Part shown: positions 44,648-55,889 of the stretch, piece after piece
Layout: each line of letters begins with the position of its first letter
Numbering within the stretch: position 1 is the stretch's first letter
Origin: Halisarca cf. caerulea
Taxonomy: Eukaryota > Porifera > Demospongiae > Chondrillida > Halisarcidae
Length of the DNA: 64,000 bases
Assembly (NCBI GenBank): GCA_963170055.1
Contig: CAUJGJ010000040.1
Span: 1,801,801 to 1,865,800 of the forward strand
Direction: 5' to 3'
Notes under the pieces: generated by a model
The model's input: only the letters and a program-made list of their open reading frames with translations
The model's database searches: none
What the model was told of the DNA's origin: nothing
Position numbers and translations under genes: made by a program

Positions 44648-45348
44648 CGCATGTGGGACATGTCTACGCTAATTCGAAGGTGCAAACTTCGCTCATTATT
44701 ATAGCTTCTGTTTCCAGCTAGTATTAAGTTTTAGAGTATTGAAGAAGGTCGTTTGTATTTAGCAGACATGTAAACTTCAGACATGTAAACTTCTCATTAA
44801 ACAACTTATCTATGATGAAGTTGCTATGAAGGTTTTCCCTACCCCTATTTGTGAAGGAATTTTTCTGGGTTTGCATGGTGGAACGGCTAGTGAGTATTTA
44901 CTAAGTTTTCCATGTTGCGTATTTTGTCATTCCTCTCCAAAGCGAGATCTATGAAATCAGTCCAGAAAATCAAAACTTCAGGCTCACATAACTCGGCACA
45001 GGAGCAGTATTTCCAAATATGCAAAATAGATATATAAGTTAGATTGTGTCAATATCTCACAGTTGTTACTGTTAAACCATCCTAGCCTTGTTCCCTCATG
45101 CAGCATCCAGTGCAAAACTAAAATTCTAAAGAACTTTAAAATTTAGTCACATGTCAGCATGTGACAGAACATCGTTGAAGACAAAAAATGTCACTAAACA
45201 CAGATCTGGCATTCAAATATGTGTGAATAACAGCACGAATACTAGATAAATGCATAACAAATATTTTATAGGCGCCGAAATATAATATTTCACCACAATT
45301 CAAACTGAGAAGCGCTATCATAACAAATTTGGACATGTCCCATATGGA
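44648..45348. mobile_element. CGCATG-type MITE, diverged copy
   Basis: CGCATGTGGGACATGTCTACG to TTTGGACATGTCCCATATGG. Interior follows 46915-47643 with many changes. Flanks AA and TA do not match, in keeping with age or an altered right end. Confidence 0.75.
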
Positions 45349-45514
45349 TACAATTGAAGAAGGAACCACTTTCTCATCTCAGCATCATTCAGTGGCTGTT
45401 GTTTACTCTCACCGCCTAGTTTGGGTGTCTCTCAACTTTCTGAGAATACTCCAAAGTCGTCCACAAGCCCACAAGCACCGCAAAAGTATCTCTCTGGTGA
45501 AGCACGGGTGCCAC

Positions 45515-46439
45515 TTAACCCTTCACCAGTCGCGTAACTATTTGTCGCGGTACTCCTCACGGTCACGAGCCACTTAAGTGGCGTGAAGGTTTTACACGGT
45601 TGCAAATCAGCCAATATCATTTGAAGAACCTTTCTAAGTACTTTATTTGAAAGATTTACTTATTGGCTATCAATTCGTACATTATACGTCCTCTTCCGAC
45701 TCTCCATTGATGAGAAATCCTTCCATAAAGGTAATGCACAACCTTGCGCAGTAGCTTTCAGTACGAATCGGTAATTTTAACTTCTTTTTAACCGATTATA
45801 CACCATTTTTATTACGTCATGCGCACGCCTAATGGCCGAATTAATATTCACTAAATAGATGCGAAAAGCCTACCCAGGGTGAAGGAAGCGAGGACGTCTA
45901 AACGAGAGCAAAAATAACAGCAGAAGCTTGAAATAAGCGACGATAGTTTTCTCTCCAGTTAAGCAGCAGCACGAACAACTAAGCAGCAGCTTAGAACTTA
46001 GAAGATACTCTACAAGAACGTGTAATACGAGCGCCAAAGTTGCTTCGAAGACTTTTTGTTCGTTTACGGTCGATTCTCGCCCTTTGTGCAATTGTTGCAT
46101 ATCATTTAGGCAAGCGTTGTCCAGGCTAATTTCGATGCTAGTTAGAAGGCAATATGGCTTTCCAAAGCGGAATAACAACGAATCTTACAGTTGCCATTTT
46201 TTCATACGCCCAGTGCCAAAGTTGCTTCGAAGACTTTTCATTCATTTACGGTCGATTCTCGGCCTTTGTGCAACTGTCGCATATCATTTAGTCAAGCGTT
46301 GTCCAGGCTATCTTCGATGCTAGTTAGAAGGCAATATGGCTTTCCTAAGCGGAGTTACAACGACTCTTACGGTTGCCATTTTTTCTTACGCCATATGGCG
46401 TATTTGGCCATATGGCGTAATTGGCGCATAATCGGTTAA
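45515..46439. mobile_element. TTAA elements: outer end plus nested 45788-46439
   Basis: An outer left end TTAACCCTTCACCAG with the palindrome CCACTTAAGTGG (about 45569-45580) is followed by TTAACCGATTATACACCA at 45788, which pairs with the inverted end at 46439 (TTAACCGATTATGCGCCA). 45788-46439 is thus a 652-bp element with its own TTAA pair. The outer element's right end is not visible. Confidence 0.6.
46030..46392. repeat. 182-bp tandem duplication
   Basis: GCCAAAGTTGCTTCGAAGAC, TTACGGTCGATTCTC, TTGTCCAGGCTA and AGAAGGCAATATGGCTTTCC occur twice, offset 182 bp, with few changes, inside the TTAA element. Confidence 0.9.
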
Positions 46440-46914
46440 GCTTAATCCCCTGATCTAAGGCCAAACACTTCTTGTAGTCATGTTCATGCAACAAAAGCGA
46501 TTAAATAACTCCTTATCATCACATTCTAGTGAACAATGATTCTGTGAATGACTTGAGGTTACAATCAATGATACGAGAAAGTATGTACAAACTGTCCTGC
46601 ATCTGCATCTGGCTTTGCATCTCCCCCATTTCCGTCGCAGATACACGAAGGCTTTATGAAGCAAGTTACAAAACTTGACGACAGATGTGAAACGCATTAT
46701 TTTCCGTCACATTTCTTGATCAAAGTAGTCCACACACCTTCATACTGCGATGCATTTAATAATCTGTCACAGAAAAGGCCAAACAATGCAGAAACGGCAA
46801 AAACAACCTGCAGGCGCGCCAGCGGTAGCAATTTTATTTGTGCGTTTTTCACCGTTTTCCATATATGAGTTCTGCATACTTCTGTATACTAGCAAATTTA
46901 AACTACTATAACTT

Positions 46915-47643
46915 CGCATGTGGGACATGTCCGCGCTAATTCGGAGGTGTGAAAATTTCGGTCTTTTTTACAGCTTCTGTTCTCAACTTGTAGTAGATGC
47001 AGAGAGTCAAACAAGGGATCAAGATGTAGGCAGACATGTAGACGTTCGTACGAATCCTTTTTTGAAGGCTTGCTTTTATCGCGAAGAAGCTACTGAGGTT
47101 TTCCTAACCCCTACTGAAAAGCGAAACGCTCTGGGTGCTACCTGGCGGAACGCTTCCATGGCTATTTTTTAACATAAATCGCTATAACAAAACATTTACT
47201 AACTTTTCCATGCGGGTGAGTTGACCATTCCTTTCCAAAGCCGAGATCTGATCCATTGGGCCTGAAAAGCCACCATTCAAGCTCCTGTAACTTGGGACAG
47301 GAACAAAATCTCTCTCTCCCGCATGGAAAAGTTGTATATTTCCGATGGCTTGACGTTGAGACCAAGAAACTGTCTCCAGCTTGTTCCCTCACGTAGCACC
47401 CAGCCGAAAACTATGATTCAGAAAAAACATCGAGTTAGGTCACAAGCAAGCATGTGACAGAGCAACCGTGACGACAGTAAACGTCACTAAACGCGGATTC
47501 GCCATTCGTATACGCCCGAATATTAGTTCGAATCACAAGATAACTGCGTGACTAATAACTTGTAAGCACCCAAAAATTACAATTTATCGCTATGCAAACT
47601 GAGAAGCGCTATCATAACAGATCCTGGACATGTCCCACATGCG
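46915..47643. mobile_element. CGCATG-type MITE, 2-bp duplication TT
   Basis: 729 bp, inverted copy of 34120-34850. An 84-codon frame that is open in both copies differs at only four residues, which shows how recent the copies are rather than coding function. Confidence 0.9.
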
Positions 47644-47750
47644 TTTAGTTATACAGATCATATTGGCTTTAAACTATACTAAAGACATACATACACGATA
47701 TAGATTCGAACAATGTACAAATAATATAAAACATAAAAATTTCATCGTGC

Positions 47751-49296
47751 ATGACCGCGAGCTAGGCGAGCCACTTGAGTGACTTGTAACAGTAGAGAAA
47801 AGTCGTTGCTAGTGAAAGAACATCAGAAAAGCAATATAAAACGTCCAAAGGAAGAAAATCACTGGAAGAAGATAAAAAACCTTCATTTTTTGAGAAATGT
47901 CATGGGACAAACCATATTTTCTGATAAAATCCGAGATTTCCATATACTTACGCCAGAACAAAGACAAGGACTGTCAGGAAACGGGACCACGCAGGTATAA
48001 CATGTACCTTTCAGAAAAATCAAGGGGCATTGTGTGGTTTACAAAGGAATTTGATTTAATACTAACACGTTTTACTGATGTACACACCTTAGTCACGTGT
48101 AAGAATACGAAGTCGCCCGAACAATAGGCCTTTTTGTTCTCAAACAGAAGAGAATGGTATCAAATATCATCTTCGTATGCGCATTGAGCCTTTTCAGAAC
48201 GTTCTTAAGAATATTCGTTCGTGCTGTAAGGAGTATCAATTTCACCGATCGTTACCTTTGGTGGGTGACGTCATCATATCGTGTGACAGCCTTGTGACAA
48301 ACAGCGAGAAAGAGACTTCTTTAGTGACTGAGATTCTTTCCAAAACCCGGTCATCTAAACGCTTGTGTAGAGGAGCCATGTCGCGTGAGTTAGATCACCA
48401 TAGGTAAAGCTAAGTTTTCACCATGGTAGATTTTGATAGCATGCTCCATTCCCGACATGTCCCCAAGTTTGTGGTTTTACTTTGGATGAAAAACAACATT
48501 TCGTTGGACATCTCAGGAACGAAGAGGAATGGTAAGTTCTACCATGGTGAAAATTTAGATATTGTTGTTGGAAGGTTGTTAACAAAGTATGGCTACTCTA
48601 AACGATGGTTTACATGACCGGGTTTTGCATTAAACCTATTTTTAGGGTCCGAATCTATGGTCGTTTTTTCGGCTTTCCGAAGCTGTTACAACAAAGTTAA
48701 GTGAACTGTGGTATCGTTCAATAGTTGTATTATTGTTTAATATGCTTGTTATACTCCATAGATACATTAAACGGAAGAAAAGTGGGGGATGATTACAGCC
48801 GACTTTCGGGCGGCCATTTTGTTGATATCCCACATGTGGGACATGTCACACCTGCACATTTCTCCAAGATGGCTGGGTAAATCAAGGTCAAACTTTCGAA
48901 TCAAGCACCCTGATAATGCTATTTTGCTTATGCTGATAAGCATTTTCGCCAGGGTGGTCATAATCTGCGATTTATACTGGCGATGCTTGTTTATATATAT
49001 ACGATAATATCTTTCTAGCCAAACTAATGACAATTCAATCGAATCAAAGAACCTGAACAGGAAAAGAATAATCTCGTGCCAAAAAGGGCAAAACGGTAAC
49101 AGGCTACCGAAAATAAGTAACGTGGACGGCAAAAGGTTAAACTAACACAGAATGTCTTTGAAAGTGTATAACTACGAAAAATGACAACTTCAGGGGAATA
49201 GAAGCTCTAAAAGAAGCACAGGTGTAGTCTGAATATTCGTGCCACTTTAGTGGCTAGCGGTACATAATGGGTCCGCGATTATAAAAACATACTTAA
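47751..49296. mobile_element. TTAA-family remnant interrupted by a MITE
   Basis: GAGCCACTTGAGTGACTT near 47770 and GCCACTTTAGTGGCTAGCGG near 49247, the latter as at 18345, are remnants of the palindrome-bearing TTAA family. TTAA occurs at 49292. The left TTAA is not identifiable. Confidence 0.4.
47990..48856. mobile_element. CGCAGG-type MITE, 2-bp duplication CA
   Basis: 867 bp from CGCAGGTATAACATGTAC to GTCACACCTGCA, CA on both sides. Shares TTTTCACCATGG and its inverse, AGAGGAGCCATGTCGCG and GACTTTCGGGCGGCCATTTTG with 49943-50819. Confidence 0.85.
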
Positions 49297-49539
49297 CCAT
49301 TGAGTGCTCCGGAAACCTTCTAAGTGCAGACCTATGTGATACTAGATAATATTTTTCTAAGAACAAGAAGACATAAAAATTATAACAGAATATCCTTTAA
49401 GTGACTTCATAACATCCTGTGCATTATATGAAATAGGTAATAATATCATCTATAGGAAATTCCTAAATAAACCACACAACCCCCACCCCCCTTTAGTGTT
49501 CTAGGAAAAGGGAAATTTTATGTCTGCATAACCCTATCC

Positions 49540-49900
49540 TTATTATATAAATGTGTAAAGTCCCATACAAGTCTAACCCTAGAACTGTTTTCATAACAAA
49601 CATCTCTACCTTGCTTCAGTGGTGCTTTTTATGGAATGGACAATTATTATCCCTACATCCCTTTTCCGCCTATAAGTAGTTAAAGTTATTTAGCCAGCTG
49701 GAATAAGTATATAGTGACAGTAATGGTTTTACAATGATAGGAATGTGATCTACTTAGTTTCTAGAAAGGGTGTGTACTTTCCCTAATTATAATATTATTC
49801 AATCTTGTTTCCGTGCACACCATATTGTTCCTTTATTTCATTCACATGGTACATACAATGATATATCAGTATAAAATTGATACGTAATACAATTGAAATA
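49540..49900. repeat. Partial receptor upstream module (before receptor 4)
   Basis: TCCCATACAAGTCTAACCC, CATCTCTACCTTG, TTATCCCTACATCCCTTTTCC and a worn GGGTGTGTACTTTCC follow 35090-35300. Three MITEs now separate it from receptor 4. Confidence 0.65.
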
Positions 49901-49942
49901 AGTTATCGAACAATATAAAAATCAAAGCGCTACGATATAGTT

Positions 49943-50819
49943 CGCAGGTATAACATGTGCATTCTCAGTAAACAGAGGGGCGTTGTGTGGTTTGCAAAGG
50001 AATTTGATTGAATAATAACACGTTTTACTGATGTGCACACGTTGCTCACGCGTATGCCATACGAGTAGCTTGAAGGATAATATTATATGCTCTTTTACTC
50101 TCAACCAGAAGAATAATATATCCAATATCGTGTATTAGTCTGCACATGAAGTGTTTTCAAGACGTTCTAATAGCTATTCGTTTGTGTTGGGAGGAGTATC
50201 GATTTCACCGATCGTTACCTTTGGCTGGTGACGTCATTATATCGCGTGACAACCTTGTGATAAACGGCGAGAGAGAGACTTCTTCAATGACTGCAGTTTC
50301 TTTCAAAAACCCGGTCATCTAAACGGTTATGTAGAGGAGCCATGTCGCGGGAGTTAGATCACGATAGGTAAATCTAAATTTTCACCGTTGGAGATTTTGT
50401 TAGCATGTCCCATTCCCGACATGTGCACAAGTTTGTGGTTTTACTTTGGATGAAAAACAACGTTTTGGTGGACATCTCAGGAACGAAGAGGAATGGTAAG
50501 TTCTCCAACGGTGAAAATTTAGATATTGTTGTTGAAAGGTTCTGAACAAAGTATGGCTGCTCAAAATGATGGTTTACATGACCGGGTTTTGCACTAAACC
50601 TAATTTTAAGGTCCGAATCTGTGGTTGTCTTTTCGGCTTCGCGAAGCTGGGTCAACAAAGTTAAGTCAACTAGTGTAGCGTTAAATAGTTAAATTAGTGT
50701 TCTGTATACTTTTTGTACTACACAAGTAAACTAAACGGAAGAAAAGTGGGGGGTAATTTCTGCCGACTTTAGGGCGGCCATTTTGACTTCTGCTCACATG
50801 TGCACATGTCACACCTGCG
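49943..50819. mobile_element. CGCAGG-type MITE, 2-bp duplication TT
   Basis: 877 bp from CGCAGGTATAACATGTGC to ATGTCACACCTGCG, TT on both sides. An internal inverted pair TTTTCACCGTTGGAGA / TCTCCAACGGTGAAAA frames the centre; the pair is CACCATGG in 47990-48856, so the arms coevolved. Confidence 0.9.
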
Positions 50820-51213
50820 TTGACAAGATACTGTTGTTTACTATAAGATGCACTATAGTGGTCTTATGTTTTTAAAGGGCTAAAGCCTAGAAATCAGAGA
50901 ACACTACTTTTTGGAAAGAAGTAAGAGTACAACCATAGACTATTATATACTATGTAACTGGGACTGGTACAACCATAGACTCTCTATACTATGTAACTGG
51001 GACTGTAATCTTGATAGATTCACGTGGCCATAATTCTTAATACTTCTGGTGAAAAAATGTTGAAATGGAAGTAGAATAAATGAACAAAGACAGCAAATTT
51101 AGCTGCTTCGACTTTTGGGTATCCCAATAGAGAGCTTTTTGAGTAATTCTGACTATATTGTGTAAAGTATTTAGGTTTCTCCAACCAAACTTTGCAATCG
51201 TTTACTTGACTAT

Positions 51214-51931
51214 CACATGTGGGACATGTCCAGATTTGTCATGATAGTGTTCCTTAGTTTGCACAGTGAGGAATTTGTTATTATTGGACACCAATTAAAA
51301 CATTAGTCACGTGTTTATCTTGTGGTTGGAGCTGTTATTCAGGCGTATACGAGTGTCATATATGTGTATATGTCATCATCGTAGAATTATCACATGCTGG
51401 TATGTGACTCCACCATATAGTCTTCATAAATTTAGTTTTCTGCTGGGTGATAGATGAGGGAACAAGCTAGCGTCGGTTTGTTAGTGTCATCTGTGAGTTA
51501 TTTGCGCTATACAACTTTGCCATTTTGGGTATTTGAAATTTTTTTCTCCCGTCCCAAGTTATAGGCACTTGAATGTTGTTATTACAGGCCTGTTTTCACT
51601 GATCTCAGCTATCAAGAGAATTGTCAAAATACTCAACATGGAAAAGTTAGCAAATACTTCGCTAAAGCAATTTATGGGAAAAATGTCTTAGAAAGCGTTC
51701 CACCAGTTATCACCCTGAGCTTCTTGTTCTTGAATAGGGGTTGGGAAAACTGTTCTAGCTGGTTCAGCCTTCATATGAGACGTTCGGAACGGTGACATTT
51801 GAGAACTTCACATGTCTGCCTACTAGTACAGCCTTATGGTGATACTCTAAAGCTTCTACAAGTCGAGAACAGAAGTCGTAAAAATGACTGAAATTTTCAC
51901 ACCTAATTAGCACGGACATGTCCCACATGTG
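51214..51931. mobile_element. CGCATG-type MITE, 2-bp duplication AT
   Basis: 718 bp, CACATGTGGGACATGTCC at both ends, AT on both sides. Diverged from but collinear with 34120-34850. Confidence 0.85.
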
Positions 51932-52151
51932 ATAGAATATTGAAAGCCAAATAATGTTGCATAATACAAAAACAGTAGTATCCTATAGTGCATGCATCAT
52001 TACATTAACTACAATTTGAAGGAAGAATGGCAATGATTGGGCCAAAAATAACTAAGATACAGTGACCATAGAGAGACAACATTAGGGGTTAAAACTCATC
52101 CTAACTTCGTACTCTAAAGGATGAGACTTCTAACGAGGACGTGCACACGCA

Positions 52152-52397
52152 TGGCTATGTGAACATTGTGCTGAGGATCAGTTGAAGGTCATCTGCAGTA
52201 CAATGATGTAGTAACTGTGCCCAAAATGTGAAATCTAAACCTGTTTTGGTCTATTTTGTGTGTCCTTGTTTTCTTTGTTTCAGGCATCTACAGCAGAACC
52301 AATTGCGTGTTGGCTTGGTTTTGATCTTACTTTAGTGACAGAAATATTATGTTTTGTACTGTGAAGCTGTTTAGCTATGATTTCGATGATATAAAGT
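52152..52397. repeat. Left receptor 4 flank, duplicate of 40510-40773
   Basis: Nearly collinear match, including GGTCATCTGCAGTA and TTAGCTATGATTTCGATGAT. It ends where a CGCATG-type fragment begins. Confidence 0.75.
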
Positions 52398-52673
52398 TGT
52401 GAACTTGTTGCCTTGTTCCCTCTTGCAGCACCCAGCTCAAAACAAAAATCCTAAACACTTTAAAGTTTAGTCACATGTCAGCATGTAACAGAGCATTGGT
52501 GACAACAACAAACGTCACTAAACACTGATTCGGCATTCGTATATGCCCGAATAACAGCATGAATCACGAGATAAATACGAGACAGATATTTTATAGTTGC
52601 CGAAATATAATATTTCATCCCTATGCAAACTGAGAAGCGCTATCATAGCAAATGTGGACATGTCCCACAAACG
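52398..52673. mobile_element. Right part of a CGCATG-type MITE
   Basis: GCCTTGTTCCCTCTTGCAGCACC onward follows 44648-45348 and ends GGACATGTCCCACAAACG. The left end is missing. Confidence 0.65.
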
Positions 52674-52818
52674 TAAGATTAGAAATGATTGATACAGTGC
52701 CAGTCAAAAGCAATGGAATGATTCTCATGTGCACAGAAGTGGAGGAGTGTGACCATTCAAGAAAGGTGATTTGGAATCACCATGGAGAGTATTCATGAGC
52801 CCATTGAATATCTTAAAG

Positions 52819-52905
52819 CGCAGGTATGCTATGGCAGAATTGAGGCTACAAGGGGGCGTTTTGTGGTTTGAAAAGGTATGCGATTAGATTATAACCCCTG
52901 TTGTT
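52819..52905. mobile_element. Left-end fragment of a CGCAGG-type MITE
   Basis: CGCAGGTATGCTATGGCAGAA and GGGGGCGTTTTGTGG as in 30661-31437. It stops abruptly where receptor-type 5' flank (TTGTTTCCAC) resumes, only about 58 bp before the first possible start codon. Confidence 0.75.
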
Positions 52906-52963
52906 TCCACTTTGACAGTATTTAGAGGAATAGATAAGTTGTGTAGAAGCAATAGAGGCAGCG

Positions 52964-54001
52964 TTGATAGATAATACTGCAAGCACTAGCAGCAGCATGA
53001 GTGACAGCATGTGGAACAGCAGCAACATGAGTGACAGCATGTGGAACAGCAGCAGAAGCACTATAAGTCCCAGTAGCAGTAACATTAGCCACAATATTGC
53101 ACATGACATTCAATATTACGGAGGATATGCTTGCATAGCCTTACTTAACTTATTGGCCATAATCGTCACTGTTGTGAACTTCATCCTACTTTTGGCAATA
53201 AGAGACTGTCAAACTTTTTCAACTGGAATAAGAGTTGTTCTCTGTAACATTGTCCTAGCAAATGAAGCTTTCCTCATTTCTGTGTTCTTGTACAGTTGGT
53301 CTGAAAGGGAAATATCCTTCAAAGAAAAGTACAATGATGCATTTTGGAATGTAATGTACGTTGCCCTTTGCTCCACAGCAACAGCCAAACTCCTCTTCAT
53401 GGCCACCTACGGAGTTACGGTGTATATAAGTGCACGCTTGACAAGCTCATCTCTGGGAACGAAAAAGTTGAACACCAGGGCAGTGATCATTGCATGTGTT
53501 GTAGCTTGGTGGATTTCTATTGTACCCTATCTAAGCCATTTTATAGGCGTGAAAGAAATTAAAATAGCTTTAACTTTCTGTATGGGTAAATATGGAGTCT
53601 TCTATCTGGACTATGCACTTATTCTTTGCCCAATTTATGGAATTGTGTGTGGAGTCATTAGCATCCTGTTCCCCATTCTAACAGCACATTACAGTCAAAA
53701 GGTGATCATAAGAGAAAAGAGACATTTACTAAAGAGATTAATAAAGTTTTCCATTTTTCTTCTGTTGAATAATGCTGTAATTGGTGTTGGTTATGTTTCG
53801 CTAGTGTTTACCTTATTCTATGTCATAGGTTGTGATGAATATTACTTTGCAGTGAACTTCATTAGAGTAGGACCTGTCATATTTTCCCTCATCTCAACAC
53901 CAGTGGCTATGCTTGCTTTCTTTGAGTGCATAAGAGAAAAATTTAAGAACCGTATTTGTTGTTGTCGGGTACTTTTAAAACGCAATTGTTCTTTTCCTTG
54001 A
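52964..54001 (+). CDS. Seven-transmembrane receptor 4, rhodopsin-like, divergent
   Basis: Up to 345 aa. Start is uncertain: ATGs at 52964, 52997, 53009 (MWNSSN), 53027 and 53039 (MWNSSR) are in frame. A 30-bp duplication repeats MSDSMWNSS. The body aligns with receptors 2 and 3: AIRDCQTFSTGIRVVLCN, TM3 AKLLFMAT, TM4 WWISIVP, an outer-loop FCMG cysteine, TM5-6 loop SILFPILTAHYSQKV, TM7 STPVAMLAFF, helix 8 and a CCC cluster. The N-terminus is Ser/Asn-rich with many N-glycosylation motifs. It is the most diverged of the three related paralogues. Single exon, intact frame. The 5' flank was replaced by a MITE end, so its promoter may differ from the others. Confidence 0.85.
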   Translation: MIDNTASTSSSMSDSMWNSSNMSDSMWNSSRSTISPSSSNISHNIAHDIQYYGGYACIALLNLLAIIVTVVNFILLLAIRDCQTFSTGIRVVLCNIVLANEAFLISVFLYSWSEREISFKEKYNDAFWNVMYVALCSTATAKLLFMATYGVTVYISARLTSSSLGTKKLNTRAVIIACVVAWWISIVPYLSHFIGVKEIKIALTFCMGKYGVFYLDYALILCPIYGIVCGVISILFPILTAHYSQKVIIREKRHLLKRLIKFSIFLLLNNAVIGVGYVSLVFTLFYVIGCDEYYFAVNFIRVGPVIFSLISTPVAMLAFFECIREKFKNRICCCRVLLKRNCSFP

Positions 54002-54009
54002 GGACTACT

Positions 54010-54285
54010 TAATGGTTTGTTGATCTCTGTCAATCAGTTGAATCAATGAGTTACATTAATTATCACAGTTATTGTGGTTTGTACAGTCAAATATAGTTGG
54101 AATGAACTGCCTCTGGGCTGTTCGAAAAGGTTTTTATTGTGTCCAGGTTTGTTATAGACATGTTTAACTGTATATTATTGATAATATATCAGCTGCTCTG
54201 TCGGTGCATCTCAATAAAAATCAATTCTATAATTATAATATTATACACACATCAATCAACAAATGAACTTGCATTGACATTGCTA
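54010..54285. repeat. Right receptor 4 flank, duplicate of 40975-41220
   Basis: TTGATCTCTGTCAATCAG, TGAGTTACATTAATTATCAC and GAAAAGGTTTTTATTGTG match 40975-41110; CATCAATCAACAA matches near 41166. Contains CAGTCAAATATAGTTGGAATG, which resembles a Tigger terminus. Confidence 0.75.
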
Positions 54286-55099
54286 TTAACCCTTAATCGT
54301 TTGCATTTCCGGTGAAAATCTAGACCCTTAACGTTTGTAAGCCAGATATCTGGCGCAAACTTCAAGCTTTAATATAGCCGGTATTTTGCTTGTGAAACTT
54401 TCTTATATGCTTAGTATGTTGTCATAGCATATTAGGTAGACTTCATCAGCCCTTGTTTGCACTTATTCAGTCAGTTTTCCGTCTTGTCGGCGAAGTAAGA
54501 CTTCCATAAGCTAAGTCTTGCAATACGTGCGCATTTACAGATATTGTTTTAAGGTTTGAAATGATGCCTAGTGCATAAAAAGCTTCGTACACGTTGCATT
54601 CTACACAAAGAAAACCATTTCTAAACAGAAAAGCGTCTACTGTCCATTTCATGGAGAATACTAAAAACAGTTTATCCGTAATAACTTCAGATATGAACGG
54701 AAAACTACCTGATTCATTCCAGAAGATTGTGATTGCTAAAATCCTCTTCATGAGTACCTTCATCCACATTTCAAGTAATGAAAAACGATGTAGAACTAAA
54801 ATTAGGCGAGAAATCCACTAAAATGTTTCAGATACGCAACATGGGTAGCCATTTTGGTCCGTAAACTATTGAATTTTTCGTATATCTATTGGCGTTTCTT
54901 GTAAATTTTTGTATAATAGTAACTTTTAACAGGCTGTATCTTCTTTTGTACTGATTGCACAAGGTTGATACTATACAAAGTTACATATGTATCCAGTATT
55001 AACACACAGCTAAAGAATCAATATTGTAGGACGAAATTGCAAAATACGAACTTTAAGGGGTCGCGCCAGAAAACTGGCTTATAAACGTTTAAGGGTTAA
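54286..55099. mobile_element. TTAA MITE with CCCTTAAWCGTTTRYAAGCCAG ends
   Basis: TTAACCCTTAATCGTTTG at the left, AAACGTTTAAGGGTTAA at the right. A second CCCTTAACGTTTGTAAGCCAG lies 40 bp inside the left end, followed by the palindrome GCCAGATATCTGGC, the counterpart of GCCACTNNAGTGGC in related elements. Confidence 0.8.
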
Positions 55100-55164
55100 A
55101 AGATAACTGACTGCAAGTATGTGCGAGTATGTGCAAGTCCGGTTGAATTTGCTACTCGGAACCC

Positions 55165-55344
55165 ACAGTAGAACTTGGATAGTAAGTATCCTAAAAGGAA
55201 GGCAAAATTGGTACTCACTATCAGAGGTACTTCATATCCAAGATGTTTTCAATGTTATTGCATGAGGTTGGGACACAGCAACAAGAATTTACTATCCGGG
55301 AGTACTTACTAACCTAGGTACTTACTACCAGAGTTCGACTGCAT
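55165..55344. mobile_element. Small Tigger-like MITE
   Basis: CAGTAGAACTTGGATAGTAAG at the left and TTACTACCAGAGTTCGACTG at the right, about 180 bp, with GTACTTACTA repeats between. Homologous to 41272-41545. Confidence 0.65.
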
Positions 55345-55889
55345 TATTATGATAATATTATGTCTAATTCTGGGCATTGAACACATGTAATGGCCGATGT
55401 CTTCAATTAAGGTGCTCAAAGTATATGCTAGATATAAGTGGACTTTCTGTAGGTATCCATTACTGCATTTGACATACATAATATACTAAATCAACAAAGG
55501 AAACATTGATTAACCTCTGGAAGACTTGTGGTGATTTTTCTTATACCTTAAGACGGATTCACAATATGACGCATTAGGTAAAGTTCAGGAACATGTCATT
55601 CTGCGCGAGCGTTAACATGCACATACAAGTGTTCACAGTTAAAATTTTTTGAACTCGCGTGTTGCGTCAATGCATCAAGATGTTTGCATGGCACCCAATG
55701 TTCACAACTGAACACAACGCGTCATACTGTGAATCCACCTTCATGCCAATACTTAAAAAGCCAGATAGATACAAGCCAGATAAGCATGCACATATTTATG
55801 GAAGTATGCACAAAATAAAGCACAGATTGATGAATTTATAATACATTATATTAAATCAAATATTGTCCTATGATGCTCCACTCCACTTA

